A stretch of 64,000 nt of DNA from Brucella rhizosphaerae (GCF_002252475.1 NZ_NNRK01000020.1:93222-157221); one strand, 5' to 3'. Counted from the stretch's first letter, positions 26,122-33,951 are shown. Made by a program: numbers and translations. Notes: generated from the letters alone by a model not told the origin.

Positions 26122-26955
26122 ATGATTGCAAAAATGACCAGGAAAACAAGATCGAACTTGCCGTCATCCATTGCTGACGGTCTCGCTGAGGCGAGGGACC
26201 AGATAGAGCCAGGCGCCGTTCGAGCAGATGGCGGAGACCAAATCCCGACAGAAGAAAATCTGGCGCAGGTTCAATGTCTGAAGAGCCGCAACGACAGTAA
26301 GCGGCCGCAGCCGATGCGCCGCTTTCTCAAAGATAATGGGCTAACGATCGCTCTTATCGCGCTGTTTCTTCTGTCGCTGGTGGGTATGGTTGTTGCGGGA
26401 CTTTCCCATGTAAACGAAACGCTCATGCGTCATCACCGGGCACCGCTTGGGCTGTTCGAGTACCTTAAGAGCGGGGAATTTCTTTCGGCTCTGTTTGAAA
26501 ACTGGGAGAGTGAATTCCTGCAGATGGGGGTCTATGTCGTCCTGACCGCGATGCTGTTTCAGCGTGGTTCAGCGGAGTCAAGAGATCCCGATCAGGATCG
26601 GGCGCCCTCATCGCAAAGACCATCGCCCGCAGCCAGCCGATTCCACCCTGCTATAGAGTTTCTCTATGCCCATTCGCTGGGCATTGCTCTCTTTGCATTG
26701 TTTGCTAGCAGTTTTGTTTTCCACGTAATAGCCAGTTTTCGCGCAGCGCGTGAAGAAGCGGTACAGCATGGCGCAGCTCTGGCGGCATTCTGGCCTTACT
26801 TGCTGGATTCGGGCCTATGGTTTGAATCTTTCCAAAACTGGCAGTCTGAATTTATGTCGACGGCCGCGCTGGTTCTCTTATCGATTTATTTGCGTCAGAA
26901 GGGTTCGCCCGAATCCAAGCCAGTGCAGGCCAGCAATCACCAAACCGGTGATTGA
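26122..26955 (+). CDS. DUF6766-like membrane protein with duplicated unit
   Basis: A 277-residue protein. After a ~70-residue polar N-terminus it holds two copies of one unit: a membrane helix (LTIALIALFLLSLVGMVV / LGIALFALFASSFVFHVI), an amphipathic stretch, then FENWESEFLQMGVYVVLTAM / FQNWQSEFMSTAALVLLSIY and a short basic tail (FQRGSAESRD / RQKGSPESKP). DUF6766 proteins, as I recall them, carry this same repeat. The ATG follows GCGGAGGAAGTGACCG. Function unknown; probably inner-membrane and stress-induced. Confidence 0.75.
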   Translation: MIAKMTRKTRSNLPSSIADGLAEARDQIEPGAVRADGGDQIPTEENLAQVQCLKSRNDSKRPQPMRRFLKDNGLTIALIALFLLSLVGMVVAGLSHVNETLMRHHRAPLGLFEYLKSGEFLSALFENWESEFLQMGVYVVLTAMLFQRGSAESRDPDQDRAPSSQRPSPAASRFHPAIEFLYAHSLGIALFALFASSFVFHVIASFRAAREEAVQHGAALAAFWPYLLDSGLWFESFQNWQSEFMSTAALVLLSIYLRQKGSPESKPVQASNHQTGD

Positions 26956-26996
26956 TCGAACCGCCAGAATGGGTGACGCTGTGGAAATTTCGCTTT

Positions 26997-27021
26997 GGAA
27001 CAAAGCAACCGGCAAAGGGTT
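26997..27021 (+). promoter_or_regulatory. EcfG-type promoter for the proline-rich gene
   Basis: GGAAC, 17 bases, GTT, ending 29 bases before the ATG at 27051. It follows the upstream DUF6766-like stop directly. Confidence 0.8.
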
Positions 27022-27050
27022 GGTGTTTTGAGAGCTTTGAGGAGAAAACC

Positions 27051-27413
27051 ATGACGACACAACCGCTTCCGCAGGACAATAGCAATCCGTCCAATTTACC
27101 GCAGCCCGGACAGTCGCCAGAAATCCCGGACATTCCTCCGGCTACCGTGCCCGAGCAGCAGCCAGATAGTCTTCCCGAACCGCTGGGACCTGACATTCCT
27201 GACCGGCCCGAGCCCACGCCTGATGTTCCAGTGCCGGAGCATTCGCCGGAAATCCCGGATATCCCTCCGGCTACCGTGCCCGAGCAGCAGCCAGACAGTC
27301 TACCCGAACCGCTGGGACCTGATATTCCTGATCGTCCCGATCCAGCACCCGAGGTTCCGATGCCAGAGGAGGTACCCCCGCCCCCTTTCAATCCAGAAAA
27401 ACTTGCGCTGTAG
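27051..27413 (+). CDS. Proline-rich repeat protein, 120 aa
   Basis: The ATG follows GAGGAGAAAACC. The 120-residue product is acidic and almost wholly disordered: Pro, Glu and Asp dominate, in two tandem 43-residue repeats. No signal peptide or domain is seen. A related proline-rich protein is encoded at 50542. Such proteins are often listed as unknowns in stress regulons. It may act as a hydrophilin-like protectant, which is inference only. Confidence 0.65.
   Translation: MTTQPLPQDNSNPSNLPQPGQSPEIPDIPPATVPEQQPDSLPEPLGPDIPDRPEPTPDVPVPEHSPEIPDIPPATVPEQQPDSLPEPLGPDIPDRPDPAPEVPMPEEVPPPPFNPEKLAL
27114..27371 (+). repeat. Tandem 129-bp repeat, two copies, in the proline-rich gene
   Basis: Units at 27114-27242 and 27243-27371 encode 43 residues each (beginning SPEIPDIPPATVPEQQ) and differ at scattered, mostly synonymous positions, so this is an in-frame coding duplication and not a recent slippage. 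Confidence 0.85.
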
Positions 27414-27659
27414 TCGCACATGCGAAATCGCTTTTATCGCGGCTCTCGTGAACGTCGCGCTGCGCCCGCTGGAGCCGCGGTGCCGTTTCATGCATGAGCG
27501 GTTACGATAAGCGATAGCCATATCGGGGAAGAGCTTTGACCAACGCGGGCCGGCGCCAGCTCCACTTCTTCACAGGAGGTGAGCAAAAGCTTGTGGGCGC
27601 CCCGGCTGATGACAGACACGGACACCATTGCAGGGGCCGTGATCCTTTTCTTGGGGTTG

Positions 27660-28268
27660 TTACCATGCATCGGCCAGCTCCTGCGTTGTCGCAAGCTCCA
27701 ATTGTTCCGCCAGCCTATGATGGCAGAGTGCGAGGATTGCGTCGTGACTTGCATCGGAGCTACTGCAGACCGCATCCGTCACCAGAATGACGCGATAGCC
27801 GCGATCCACGGCTCCAAGAAGGGTCGCAAGTACGCAGAGATCGGTTTCCGCACCACTGACGATCAAGGTGTGGACACGTTTTTTATAGAGGAATTTCTGG
27901 AGCAGACCTTGCGTCCAGGGAGAGTAGACGCCCTTGTCCAGAAGAGTGGCCGGCGGGACAAAGCGTTGTAAGGGATCAACAAGATTGAGCAGATCACGGT
28001 CCAGAAATTCGAGCGTCACGCTCTGCCATTTGCGGTAATAGCGTTTCCAGGCGCCGACGGCGTCGTCTGGAGAGTGTGGCGGAATAAAGCGCGTGAAGAC
28101 GGTCCGCTCGGCGCAGATCCCGCAAAGACTGACAATGTTGGGAAGAACCGCCTCCGCCCAGGGCACATGCCACGGCGCTCCGGGGCCGAACAATTTTTGC
28201 ATGTCGACGCAAAGATGCATGCTCCCAGCACGGAGGTTCCCTTTGGTGATCCCGGTTTCAGGCAGCAT
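27660..28268 (-). CDS. Isochorismatase-like cysteine hydrolase
   Basis: A 202-residue protein of the isochorismatase/nicotinamidase fold. The catalytic triad is visible: Asp in LCVDMQKLF, Lys in LLDKGVYSP and Cys in GAETDLCVLAT, with the cis-peptide loop after GAE. The ATG at 28268 is chosen over a TTG 14 codons upstream. It hydrolyses an amide or ester; substrate not determined. An EcfG-type promoter lies 88 bases upstream. Confidence 0.85.
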   Translation of the reverse strand: MLPETGITKGNLRAGSMHLCVDMQKLFGPGAPWHVPWAEAVLPNIVSLCGICAERTVFTRFIPPHSPDDAVGAWKRYYRKWQSVTLEFLDRDLLNLVDPLQRFVPPATLLDKGVYSPWTQGLLQKFLYKKRVHTLIVSGAETDLCVLATLLGAVDRGYRVILVTDAVCSSSDASHDAILALCHHRLAEQLELATTQELADAW

Positions 28269-28355
28269 TTTGATCTCGCGCTTTCTTTTCAATTGTGCGG
28301 CCGGCTCCAATCATCCGCCATTTTCGCGCGGAGTTGGTTGCCGGTTTACCCACCA

Positions 28356-28380
28356 AACTCCGCCATTCTGTTTTCGTTCC
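28356..28380 (-). promoter_or_regulatory. EcfG-type promoter for the isochorismatase-like gene
   Basis: Minus-strand GGAAC, 17 bases, GTT. Confidence 0.7.
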
Positions 28381-28454
28381 CGCTTTTTACGGCCAGCAGC
28401 CGTTCCCGGTCGTGAACCCAACAGCCACAGAGCAACCGCAGCTGAGATCTTCCC

Positions 28455-28470
28455 TGTACGATATCGTACG
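28455..28470. promoter_or_regulatory. Dyad operator candidate, copy 1, upstream of ECF sigma gene
   Basis: TGTACGATATCGTACG, with a perfect 14-bp palindrome (GTACGATATCGTAC), 65 bases before the ECF sigma start at 28535. Closely related sites occur at 29381 and 31389, each upstream of a Crp-like gene. Confidence 0.65.
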
Positions 28471-28534
28471 GTTGGACCGTCTCTCGGAACCAAAGCCCCG
28501 GTCGGGCCTTAAATCAATGGCGGACAGGAGAGAG

Positions 28535-29020
28535 ATGATGTTATCGCAGCCAAATTTCGAAGATGAGTTGATGCAGCTGCTACCGGCACTGACGCAGTTC
28601 GCGCGGTCCTTATGCCGCCAATCTGCCGATGCAGAAGATCTTGTTCAGGAGACTTTGGTCAAGGCCCTGAAAAACCGGGAAAAATACCAGCCCTATGGCT
28701 CGCTGAAATCCTGGTTGTTCACGATCATGAAAAATAGCTTTTGCAGCCGGTTCAAGCGCGCGCGTCGGGAAACAGCTTTGGGCGATGAAGGGGGGCCGGT
28801 CATCAACGCGCCGCAGGAAATGGCGATTGAACTCCAGGACGTTGGGCGCGCTTACACCAAACTCTCGGAGAGCCACCGCAACGTCATCGAAATGGTTGTC
28901 TTCAATGGTCTGAGCTATCAACATGCCGCCACCCAGAGCGGCTGTACTATTGGCACGATAAAAAGCAGGCTGTGTCGCGCCCGCATGCAATTGGAGTTGG
29001 ATCTGAATTCAACGTCGTAA
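28535..29020 (+). CDS. ECF sigma factor, EcfG-like
   Basis: A 161-residue sigma-70 of the extracytoplasmic type. Region 2 shows LTQFARSLCRQSADAEDLVQ (2.1-2.2) and SLKSWLFTIMKNSFCSRFKR (2.3-2.4); region 4 shows LSESHRNVIEMVVFNGLSYQ and CTIGTIKSRLCRARMQL (helix-turn-helix). The 'LKSWLFTIxxN' form fits EcfG-type general stress sigmas. The ATG at 28535 follows GGACAGGAGAGAG. No NepR-type anti-sigma gene is adjacent, which is unusual for EcfG. A GGAAC motif upstream has CTT and not GTT at the right spacing. Confidence 0.88.
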   Translation: MMLSQPNFEDELMQLLPALTQFARSLCRQSADAEDLVQETLVKALKNREKYQPYGSLKSWLFTIMKNSFCSRFKRARRETALGDEGGPVINAPQEMAIELQDVGRAYTKLSESHRNVIEMVVFNGLSYQHAATQSGCTIGTIKSRLCRARMQLELDLNSTS

Positions 29021-29027
29021 CGGGTGT

Positions 29028-29303
29028 TTATTCGGGAAGCATGTCTGGTTCCTGCGCAGCATTGCCATTGGCGGCGAAAACGTCTTGAGACTGTTGCGCT
29101 GGACTGATCAAGCGGATCGCCAGATCGCAGACTACTGATGAATCCCGCAGGCCACTTTCGTAAAGCCGCAACACCTGCTCGGCCAGAACGGCTTCGTCGA
29201 GTTGCGGACCGGATAGTTTGAGGGAAGCAAGTGCAACGCAGTTTCGCATGAAGTCGATTTCATCGGGCGCGTAGATTCTGCTCGCTTCGTTAAAAAGGGG
29301 CAC
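29028..29303 (-). CDS. Small stress-linked protein, PLFNEASRIY family
   Basis: The GTG at 29303 follows GAGGAATTTGCC. The 91-residue product starts VPLFNEASRIYAPDEIDFMRN and is helical throughout. A homologue at 52300-52587 begins PLFNEASRIYKPEEVTFMRN, so this is a real family with two copies in the window. I do not know a name or function for it. It is convergent with the ECF sigma gene. Confidence 0.75.
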   Translation of the reverse strand: MPLFNEASRIYAPDEIDFMRNCVALASLKLSGPQLDEAVLAEQVLRLYESGLRDSSVVCDLAIRLISPAQQSQDVFAANGNAAQEPDMLPE

Positions 29304-29380
29304 GGCAAATTCCTCGCTGTTATCAGCCACCCGTTGGTGGGCAGAAATCCAGTATAGCGGATAAAGCACCCCGTTTTTTT

Positions 29381-29396
29381 TGTCCGATAGCGTACA
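29381..29396. promoter_or_regulatory. Dyad operator candidate, copy 2, upstream of Crp-like gene
   Basis: TGTCCGATAGCGTACA, matching the copy at 28455 in 13 of 16 positions. It lies about 40 bases upstream of the EcfG-type promoter at 29437, a position suited to an activator. Confidence 0.6.
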
Positions 29397-29436
29397 AAGG
29401 CCTTGCTTACCGCTCTAAGCGATGAGGTTGCCAGGC

Positions 29437-29461
29437 GGAACAAAAGCCTGCCTGGCTTGTT
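29437..29461 (+). promoter_or_regulatory. EcfG-type promoter for the Crp-like gene at 29496
   Basis: GGAAC, 17 bases, GTT, ending 34 bases before the ATG. It excludes longer versions of the gene that start at 29403. Confidence 0.8.
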
Positions 29462-29495
29462 TTGGGTTGAGGGCGGCAAAACAAGGCAAGTTGAA

Positions 29496-30236
29496 ATGAC
29501 ATTCCCGCAGCTGCAGAATATGGAAAACCAGCTTCTTTCGCTCCTTTCGCAAGCTGATTACGACGCGATTGCCGGTCATGCGCGCTTTCTTGAACTTCCG
29601 CGCGGGCACATTTTGGCGCAGGCCGGCAAGGAGATAGAGGCTGTTTATTTTTTAACGGCTGGAATTGGCTCGGTGATCGTCACCACGCGCGAAGGGCACC
29701 GGGCGGAAGCCGGGCTGTTTGGATTTGATGGATATGTGCCGACCTCAGCGGTGGCCGGTGTTGAGACCAGCTCCTATGATGTCATCATGCAGGTAGCGGG
29801 ACAGGGCTATGCGGTGACCTATGATCGGTTTCGTGAACGCATGGAGACGAGCCGCAGCTTTTCTCGGGTGATGATCCGGGCGATTGAAGCCTTTTCGGTG
29901 CAACTCGCTTCGACAGCGGTGACCAACGCCGTCCACGAGATCAATCAGCGCCTGGCGCGCTGGTTGTTGATGTGTGATGACCGCATTTCAGGCTCGGAAA
30001 TCGCGTTGACCCATGAGTTTCTCTCCATCATGCTTGCCGTGCGCCGGCCAAGCGTCACGACTTCGCTTCATGTGCTTGAGGGACTGGGATTGATCCGCTC
30101 CTTGCGCAACAATATCGTGATCTGGGACCGCAAAGCGCTCGAGGCCTATGCCGGCGGAGCCTATGGTTGGGCGGAACAGGAATATCGCCGGCTGATGCAG
30201 GATCTGAATACGAAAGCCAGCGTCCAACCCGCATAA
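29496..30236 (+). CDS. Crp/Fnr-family regulator, copy 1
   Basis: A 246-residue regulator. The N-terminal cyclic-nucleotide-type beta roll spans about residues 10-125 (LPRGHILAQAGKEIEAVYFL, then AEAGLFGFDGYVP), followed by the dimer helix (EINQRLARWLLMCDDRI) and a C-terminal winged helix (LTHEFLSIMLAVRRPSVTTS, the recognition helix, then LEGLGLIRSLRNNIVI). No Fnr-type cysteines are present and the cNMP-contact Arg-Ser pair is not obvious. The paralogue at 30576 shares the same recognition helix. Confidence 0.85.
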   Translation: MTFPQLQNMENQLLSLLSQADYDAIAGHARFLELPRGHILAQAGKEIEAVYFLTAGIGSVIVTTREGHRAEAGLFGFDGYVPTSAVAGVETSSYDVIMQVAGQGYAVTYDRFRERMETSRSFSRVMIRAIEAFSVQLASTAVTNAVHEINQRLARWLLMCDDRISGSEIALTHEFLSIMLAVRRPSVTTSLHVLEGLGLIRSLRNNIVIWDRKALEAYAGGAYGWAEQEYRRLMQDLNTKASVQPA

Positions 30237-30575
30237 GCACGCTGCGGATCCACGCGGGATCGGTTATTCTTCGCAGGCGACGGCCGATAAGGCATGGAGA
30301 TGGAAAGCACGCCAATCATTGCCCGGCTTAAGATTTCTCGGCCTCAGCTCTGCGTGGATGGAAATGACGCCGATGAAGGGCTGTGCGTTTTTTCAGCCGT
30401 CAGGCTGGCCTGGGCGAAGACAAACCGCGTTCCTCAGGCAACGCCGTAGGTTTGGCGGAGCCCTGGGGAAACGATGTCACTTCTCTTTTGGAGCAACGAA
30501 GGCTTGCACAAGCGGAATGTGTTTCCGGTTCCATTTGTTCGTGCGCCCCGAAATGGAAAAGCTTTGTTTGGGATG
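30237..30575. other. Intergenic between the two convergent Crp-like genes
   Basis: About 340 bases in which I see no start with a ribosome binding site and no EcfG motif. A transcription terminator is expected but no strong stem with a T run is obvious. Confidence 0.3.
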
Positions 30576-31286
30576 TCAGAGCTTTGTGCCGAAGAGTTCA
30601 TGATATTCCTCCTCCGGCTTGCCATAGGCTTCACCGGCAAATTCCTCCAATCCTTTTCTGTCACGAATGGTGATCCGTCCTCGCTCGGAGCGAACCAGTT
30701 TCTTTCCCTCAAGCATATGCAGGCTGGTGGTGATGCTGGGTCGCCTGACGCCGAGCATCAAGGCGATAAAATCATGGGTGAGGATAATCTCGTCACCGTC
30801 AGTGCGGTCGTGGGTCATCAGAAGCCAGCGGGCAAGGCGCTCATGAATATTTAAATTGACATTGGCCCAGACGGTGTAGGAGACCTGCGAGGAAAAACTC
30901 TGAAGGTAACGCGCCAGCAGATTGGCAAACAGGCTATGGCGTTTAATGTGGCTGCGAGCGGCGCGCGCATCGATCCGGTGGCCGTGTCCTCCGACCTGCA
31001 TCACAATCTGATGGATGCTTTTCTGAGTCCCGACTGCAAGCGAGGTTGGGCCAAACCCTTCGCGACCGAGCATGCCGGCTTCAGCAAGTTTTCCGCTTGC
31101 GGGCACTATAATGACAGAACCAATGCCACTACAAAGAAAATAGAGATAATCGATCGGTTGGTCTGCTGCGACGATGACCTGGCCGCGCTCCAGGGTCACT
31201 GGCTCAAGGGACGTAAAAATCTCGCAAAATATATCGGGGGGCAGGCTGTTGAGTATTCGGTTCTGCAATTGTCTGACGCCGTCCAT
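30576..31286 (-). CDS. Crp/Fnr-family regulator, copy 2
   Basis: A 236-residue regulator with beta roll (LERGQVIVAADQPIDYLYFL, then AEAGMLGREGFGP), dimer helix (NIHERLARWLLMTHDRTDGD) and winged helix (LTHDFIALMLGVRRPSITTS, LEGKKLVRSERGRITI). Its recognition helix, MLGVRRPSITTSLHML, is nearly identical to that of copy 1 (MLAVRRPSVTTSLHVL), so the two probably bind the same DNA. It lies downstream of the receiver and ECF2 genes on the same strand, with its own upstream dyad. Confidence 0.85.
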   Translation of the reverse strand: MDGVRQLQNRILNSLPPDIFCEIFTSLEPVTLERGQVIVAADQPIDYLYFLCSGIGSVIIVPASGKLAEAGMLGREGFGPTSLAVGTQKSIHQIVMQVGGHGHRIDARAARSHIKRHSLFANLLARYLQSFSSQVSYTVWANVNLNIHERLARWLLMTHDRTDGDEIILTHDFIALMLGVRRPSITTSLHMLEGKKLVRSERGRITIRDRKGLEEFAGEAYGKPEEEYHELFGTKL

Positions 31287-31388
31287 GTATCCTACTTTTG
31301 GGCATGGAACGCGCTCCGCACCGCATTGCCCCCACGAGTCTGTTTGACGGGGAACAATCTATAACACCCTGATCCGGCGTGGTTTTTC

Positions 31389-31404
31389 TGTACGATAGCA
31401 GACA
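31389..31404. promoter_or_regulatory. Dyad operator candidate, copy 3, upstream of Crp-like copy 2
   Basis: TGTACGATAGCAGACA, related to the sites at 28455 and 29381, 103 bases upstream of the Crp-like start at 31286. Confidence 0.55.
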
Positions 31405-31528
31405 AACTGGTCCCTGCGCCGTAGCATCGTGGTGATGTTTTTAGAAATTAAAGACAAGCGCTCGAGCAAGCCGCAGATTCACAGAGGCCATGTAGCAATG
31501 CATGGTTGCACCCTGCTGATCGCATTGG

Positions 31529-31921
31529 TCAGTGGACCAGGTCGGATTGACCGAACAATGCGGTGGCGATGGTCGCAAGATCGTCATCCGTGGCACTGAG
31601 CACAAAACCTGCGAAGCGCTGCCCATCAAGGCCTGGATGGGCAGCGAGCGCGAAGATGAAGGGAATGCAATAGGTTTCCAGCGCCGCTATAACCGGCAGA
31701 ACTGCTTCGGGTTCGATTGCAACATCCAGTATGACCGCATCGACTGTTTCGCTTGCTAGCACAGTGAGGCTGGTTTCCGGGGTGCTGACGGGTCCGAGGA
31801 TTGAGGCTCCAAGCCCCACAAGCTTGGTTTTCGCGTCCTCGGTCAGGAGGAAGCCATCCTCAAAAATTAGTATTTTCTTGCCGCGAAACAAATGCGGCGT
31901 GCCAAGCTTTGAATGAACCAT
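31529..31921 (-). CDS. Single-domain response regulator (receiver only)
   Basis: A 130-residue receiver domain: KKILIFEDGFLLTEDA with the acidic pair, the phosphoacceptor Asp in VDAVILDVAIEPE, and PFIFALAAH at the Thr/Lys end. The conserved Thr/Ser and Lys are degenerate (FALAAHPG in place of a T and a K), so signalling may be altered. No output domain follows. It sits between ECF2 and the second Crp-like gene and could connect to the HWE-type kinase at 34894. Confidence 0.75.
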   Translation of the reverse strand: MVHSKLGTPHLFRGKKILIFEDGFLLTEDAKTKLVGLGASILGPVSTPETSLTVLASETVDAVILDVAIEPEAVLPVIAALETYCIPFIFALAAHPGLDGQRFAGFVLSATDDDLATIATALFGQSDLVH

Positions 31922-31995
31922 TACAGCGAGTTCGCCATGATTGGATGAAAATTACAAGTCATGCGCGTGAACAGATTTTACTCGGTGGATGTTTT

Positions 31996-32514
31996 TTAGC
32001 GGTGACCGTCGACGATCGTGTGAAGTTTGTAGCGGGCACGATGCAGGCGGCTTTTCACGGTACCGACCGAGCAGTCACAGAGTTCGGCTGCCCGTTGATA
32101 GGACTTGCCTTCAAAGACCACCAGGGCAAGCACCCGTTTATATTTAACCGGCAAGGTTTCAAGCGCCAGTTGAACCTCATGCGCTTCGAGCGCGTATTCC
32201 TGGGACGCTTTGACCACCATATCCTGGGAAACACAATCCAGGATCCCGGGCGCTTCGCGGGTTTGGATCCGAATACGGGTACAGAATGTATTGCGCATGA
32301 TGGTAAACAACCATGATTTGAGCGGCGCATAGGGTACGTATTTCGCGCGGTTGGCGATCGCCTTGACGAGCGTTTCCTGAACGAGATCGTCGACGTCTTC
32401 TCTTTGATTGTAGAATTTGCGCGCGAATGTCCTCAATGCGGGGATCATGGCAACGAGTTGGTCGGGTTCAAGCACACAGTCGGTTGTGCTCTTTTCGGGG
32501 GTTCTGCAAGACAT
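31996..32514 (-). CDS. ECF sigma factor, EcfG-like, copy 2
   Basis: A 172-residue sigma factor. Region 2 reads IPALRTFARKFYNQREDVDD then LVQETLVKAIANRAKY, LKSWLFTIMRNTFCTRIRIQ; region 4 reads LETLPVKYKRVLALVVFEGK and CSVGTVKSRLHRARYKL. Close in form to the ECF at 28535. The ATG at 32514 is preferred (TGGAGCA upstream). No EcfG-type motif or NepR partner was found; PhyR is also not in the window. Confidence 0.85.
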   Translation of the reverse strand: MSCRTPEKSTTDCVLEPDQLVAMIPALRTFARKFYNQREDVDDLVQETLVKAIANRAKYVPYAPLKSWLFTIMRNTFCTRIRIQTREAPGILDCVSQDMVVKASQEYALEAHEVQLALETLPVKYKRVLALVVFEGKSYQRAAELCDCSVGTVKSRLHRARYKLHTIVDGHR

Positions 32515-32571
32515 TGCTCCAGCCTTTCCGGGCACAGCCCGGTGCGGGCAGCCGAAGCTGCCCTTTCGAGT

Positions 32572-32757
32572 CTATGAATTTTTATGGCTTTGTTGCCCGG
32601 CCTTCACATGCTGCTCATGTGTGCCGCCACGCGAGGACGATGGGTTCTCTTTATTATCGTCACGGTTGCTGGCCTGCTTGCCGGTGTTTTTGTGGCTCTG
32701 CTGGCCGGCCTTGACGTGCTGTTCGTGGCTGCCGCCCTGGCTATGATTCTGTGCCAT
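32572..32757 (-). CDS. KGG-type small stress protein with two repeats
   Basis: A 61-residue hydrophilic protein with two copies of GGSHEQHVKAGQQSHKN / GGTHEQHVKAGQQSHKN, joined by an Asn/Asp/Lys-rich linker. The G-x-x-A-G-x-x-S/G-x pattern resembles the KGG (con-10 like) stress-protein repeat. The ATG follows GGGAAGGAAAAAACA. An EcfG-type promoter is 61 bases upstream, and the ECF2 gene is 57 bases downstream, so some read-through into ECF2 is possible. Confidence 0.75.
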   Translation of the reverse strand: MAQNHSQGGSHEQHVKAGQQSHKNTGKQASNRDDNKENPSSSRGGTHEQHVKAGQQSHKNS

Positions 32758-32818
32758 TGTTTTTTCCTTCCCAATTTCATGTTGTAGGATGATGTTTTGT
32801 CGCGCGTGACGAGGGTCT

Positions 32819-32843
32819 AACCCTGCGAAACACTGGATGTTCC
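32819..32843 (-). promoter_or_regulatory. EcfG-type promoter for the KGG-type gene
   Basis: Minus-strand GGAAC, 17 bases, GTT. It could also drive the ECF2, receiver and Crp-like genes that follow on the same strand, closing a feedback loop. Confidence 0.75.
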
Positions 32844-33127
32844 GAAATTGCCGTTGTAACATCGTTCACGATTGGCTTTCCGCGAGTTTGGACAGCAGCC
32901 GGTGATCGATGTGTCTGACATGCTGTCAAGACGGCTAGCCTCCAAGCGTGCCGTGCAAAGAAGGCAAGCCGTTGGAGCATCTGGCTGGTCCGGTTCGGCG
33001 CGGCCGACATCAGCCGCCGCGTCAATATTGACGGGACATCGCGGGAGCATAGGCGGATTGAGGATCTGCGTCGCTAAGGCGACGGGAAACCTTGGCAAAC
33101 AAGGACAGGCATCACAGAATAGCGGGC

Positions 33128-33343
33128 TTATTGACGGCCGGTGGCCGAGGGCGGCGTTTGCGAAGGAGAGGAAGCCGGCAGCTTGGCGTCATCGTCCATA
33201 AAGCCACGTCCGGGACGCATCTGCCCGTAGAATTCGAACGCAGCCCAGACAAGGAGAGCGAGAACAAGGCTCATCACAAGAACGAGCAGCACCGGACGGC
33301 CTTTAGACCCTTGACGTGCCTTGATCGGGTCAATCTTTTTCAT
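33128..33343 (-). CDS. Small single-pass membrane protein, 71 aa
   Basis: A basic N-terminus (MKKIDPIKARQGSKGRP), one membrane helix (VLLVLVMSLVLALLVWAAFEF) and a Pro/Ser-rich tail. Its ATG overlaps the stop of the DUF1269-like gene by four bases, so it is translationally coupled to it. Function unknown. Confidence 0.7.
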   Translation of the reverse strand: MKKIDPIKARQGSKGRPVLLVLVMSLVLALLVWAAFEFYGQMRPGRGFMDDDAKLPASSPSQTPPSATGRQ

Positions 33344-33951
33344 CGTTCGAGCCCTCTGGCACGGCGATCCCTTTCGATCTCTTCAAAGGTCAAAGGCGGC
33401 ATTGTACGATCAAATGCTATCCAACCCTCCGCCACATAGAGATCGCGGCGCTCGTCGATCTTCACACTGCCCCATTCATCGAGCAGTGCTTCCACCTTAT
33501 TGACCTCCGCTTCATCACAACGCGTGAGCAACAGCGTACTGCCGCGACGCAGTGCTTCGCTGTATGTATCAGCCATGCGTTCGGAAATGTCATGTTGTGG
33601 CAGGGTGTTAACGATGCTTGTGAGTTCGGAAGCATTGCGCGCGGATCCCGCCACGCCAACAAGAGAGGCGGTGACCCAACCAATCACAGCCACCTCACCG
33701 ATTCCCGGCAGCGACATGATCCCCAAGGCGTCAAGGGTGTGACTGTCGTGCGGGGACGGTTGCGCTGCGGCATCGTTCAGGCATTCAACCGATTGCGGGG
33801 CCCCGCAAATCCTGGCTTGCTGGACTCCCTGCAAGACCACATTGTTGGTGATTAGGCTCACATGCTCTGCTTCTATTCCGGCTTCCCGTAAGGCTGACAT
33901 CGCATCATAGGCTTCATCAAAGCTGTCAAAAAGTCCACTCACACAAGCCAT
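33340..33951 (-). CDS. DUF1269-like stress protein, copy 2
   Basis: A 203-residue paralogue of the protein at 22899: N-terminal MACVSGLFDSFDEAYDAMSA, a Gly-rich hydrophobic hairpin (IMSLPGIGEVAVIGWVTASL), and the C-terminal RRDLYVAEGWIAFDRTMPP and TFEEIERDRR. The hydrophobic region is shorter than in the paralogue (one hairpin not two). The ATG at 33951 follows AAAGGAAGGCGCA. It leads an operon with the 71-aa membrane protein. Confidence 0.75.
   Translation of the reverse strand: MACVSGLFDSFDEAYDAMSALREAGIEAEHVSLITNNVVLQGVQQARICGAPQSVECLNDAAAQPSPHDSHTLDALGIMSLPGIGEVAVIGWVTASLVGVAGSARNASELTSIVNTLPQHDISERMADTYSEALRRGSTLLLTRCDEAEVNKVEALLDEWGSVKIDERRDLYVAEGWIAFDRTMPPLTFEEIERDRRARGLER

Noticed and set aside
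27114..27371. Repeat array considered as a CRISPR
   Set aside because: Two 129-bp in-frame units without spacers encode a proline-rich protein; no cas genes in the window.
28490..28535. EcfG-type motif just upstream of the first ECF sigma gene
   Set aside because: GGAAC is present, but CTT and not GTT occurs at the right spacing, so I do not count it.
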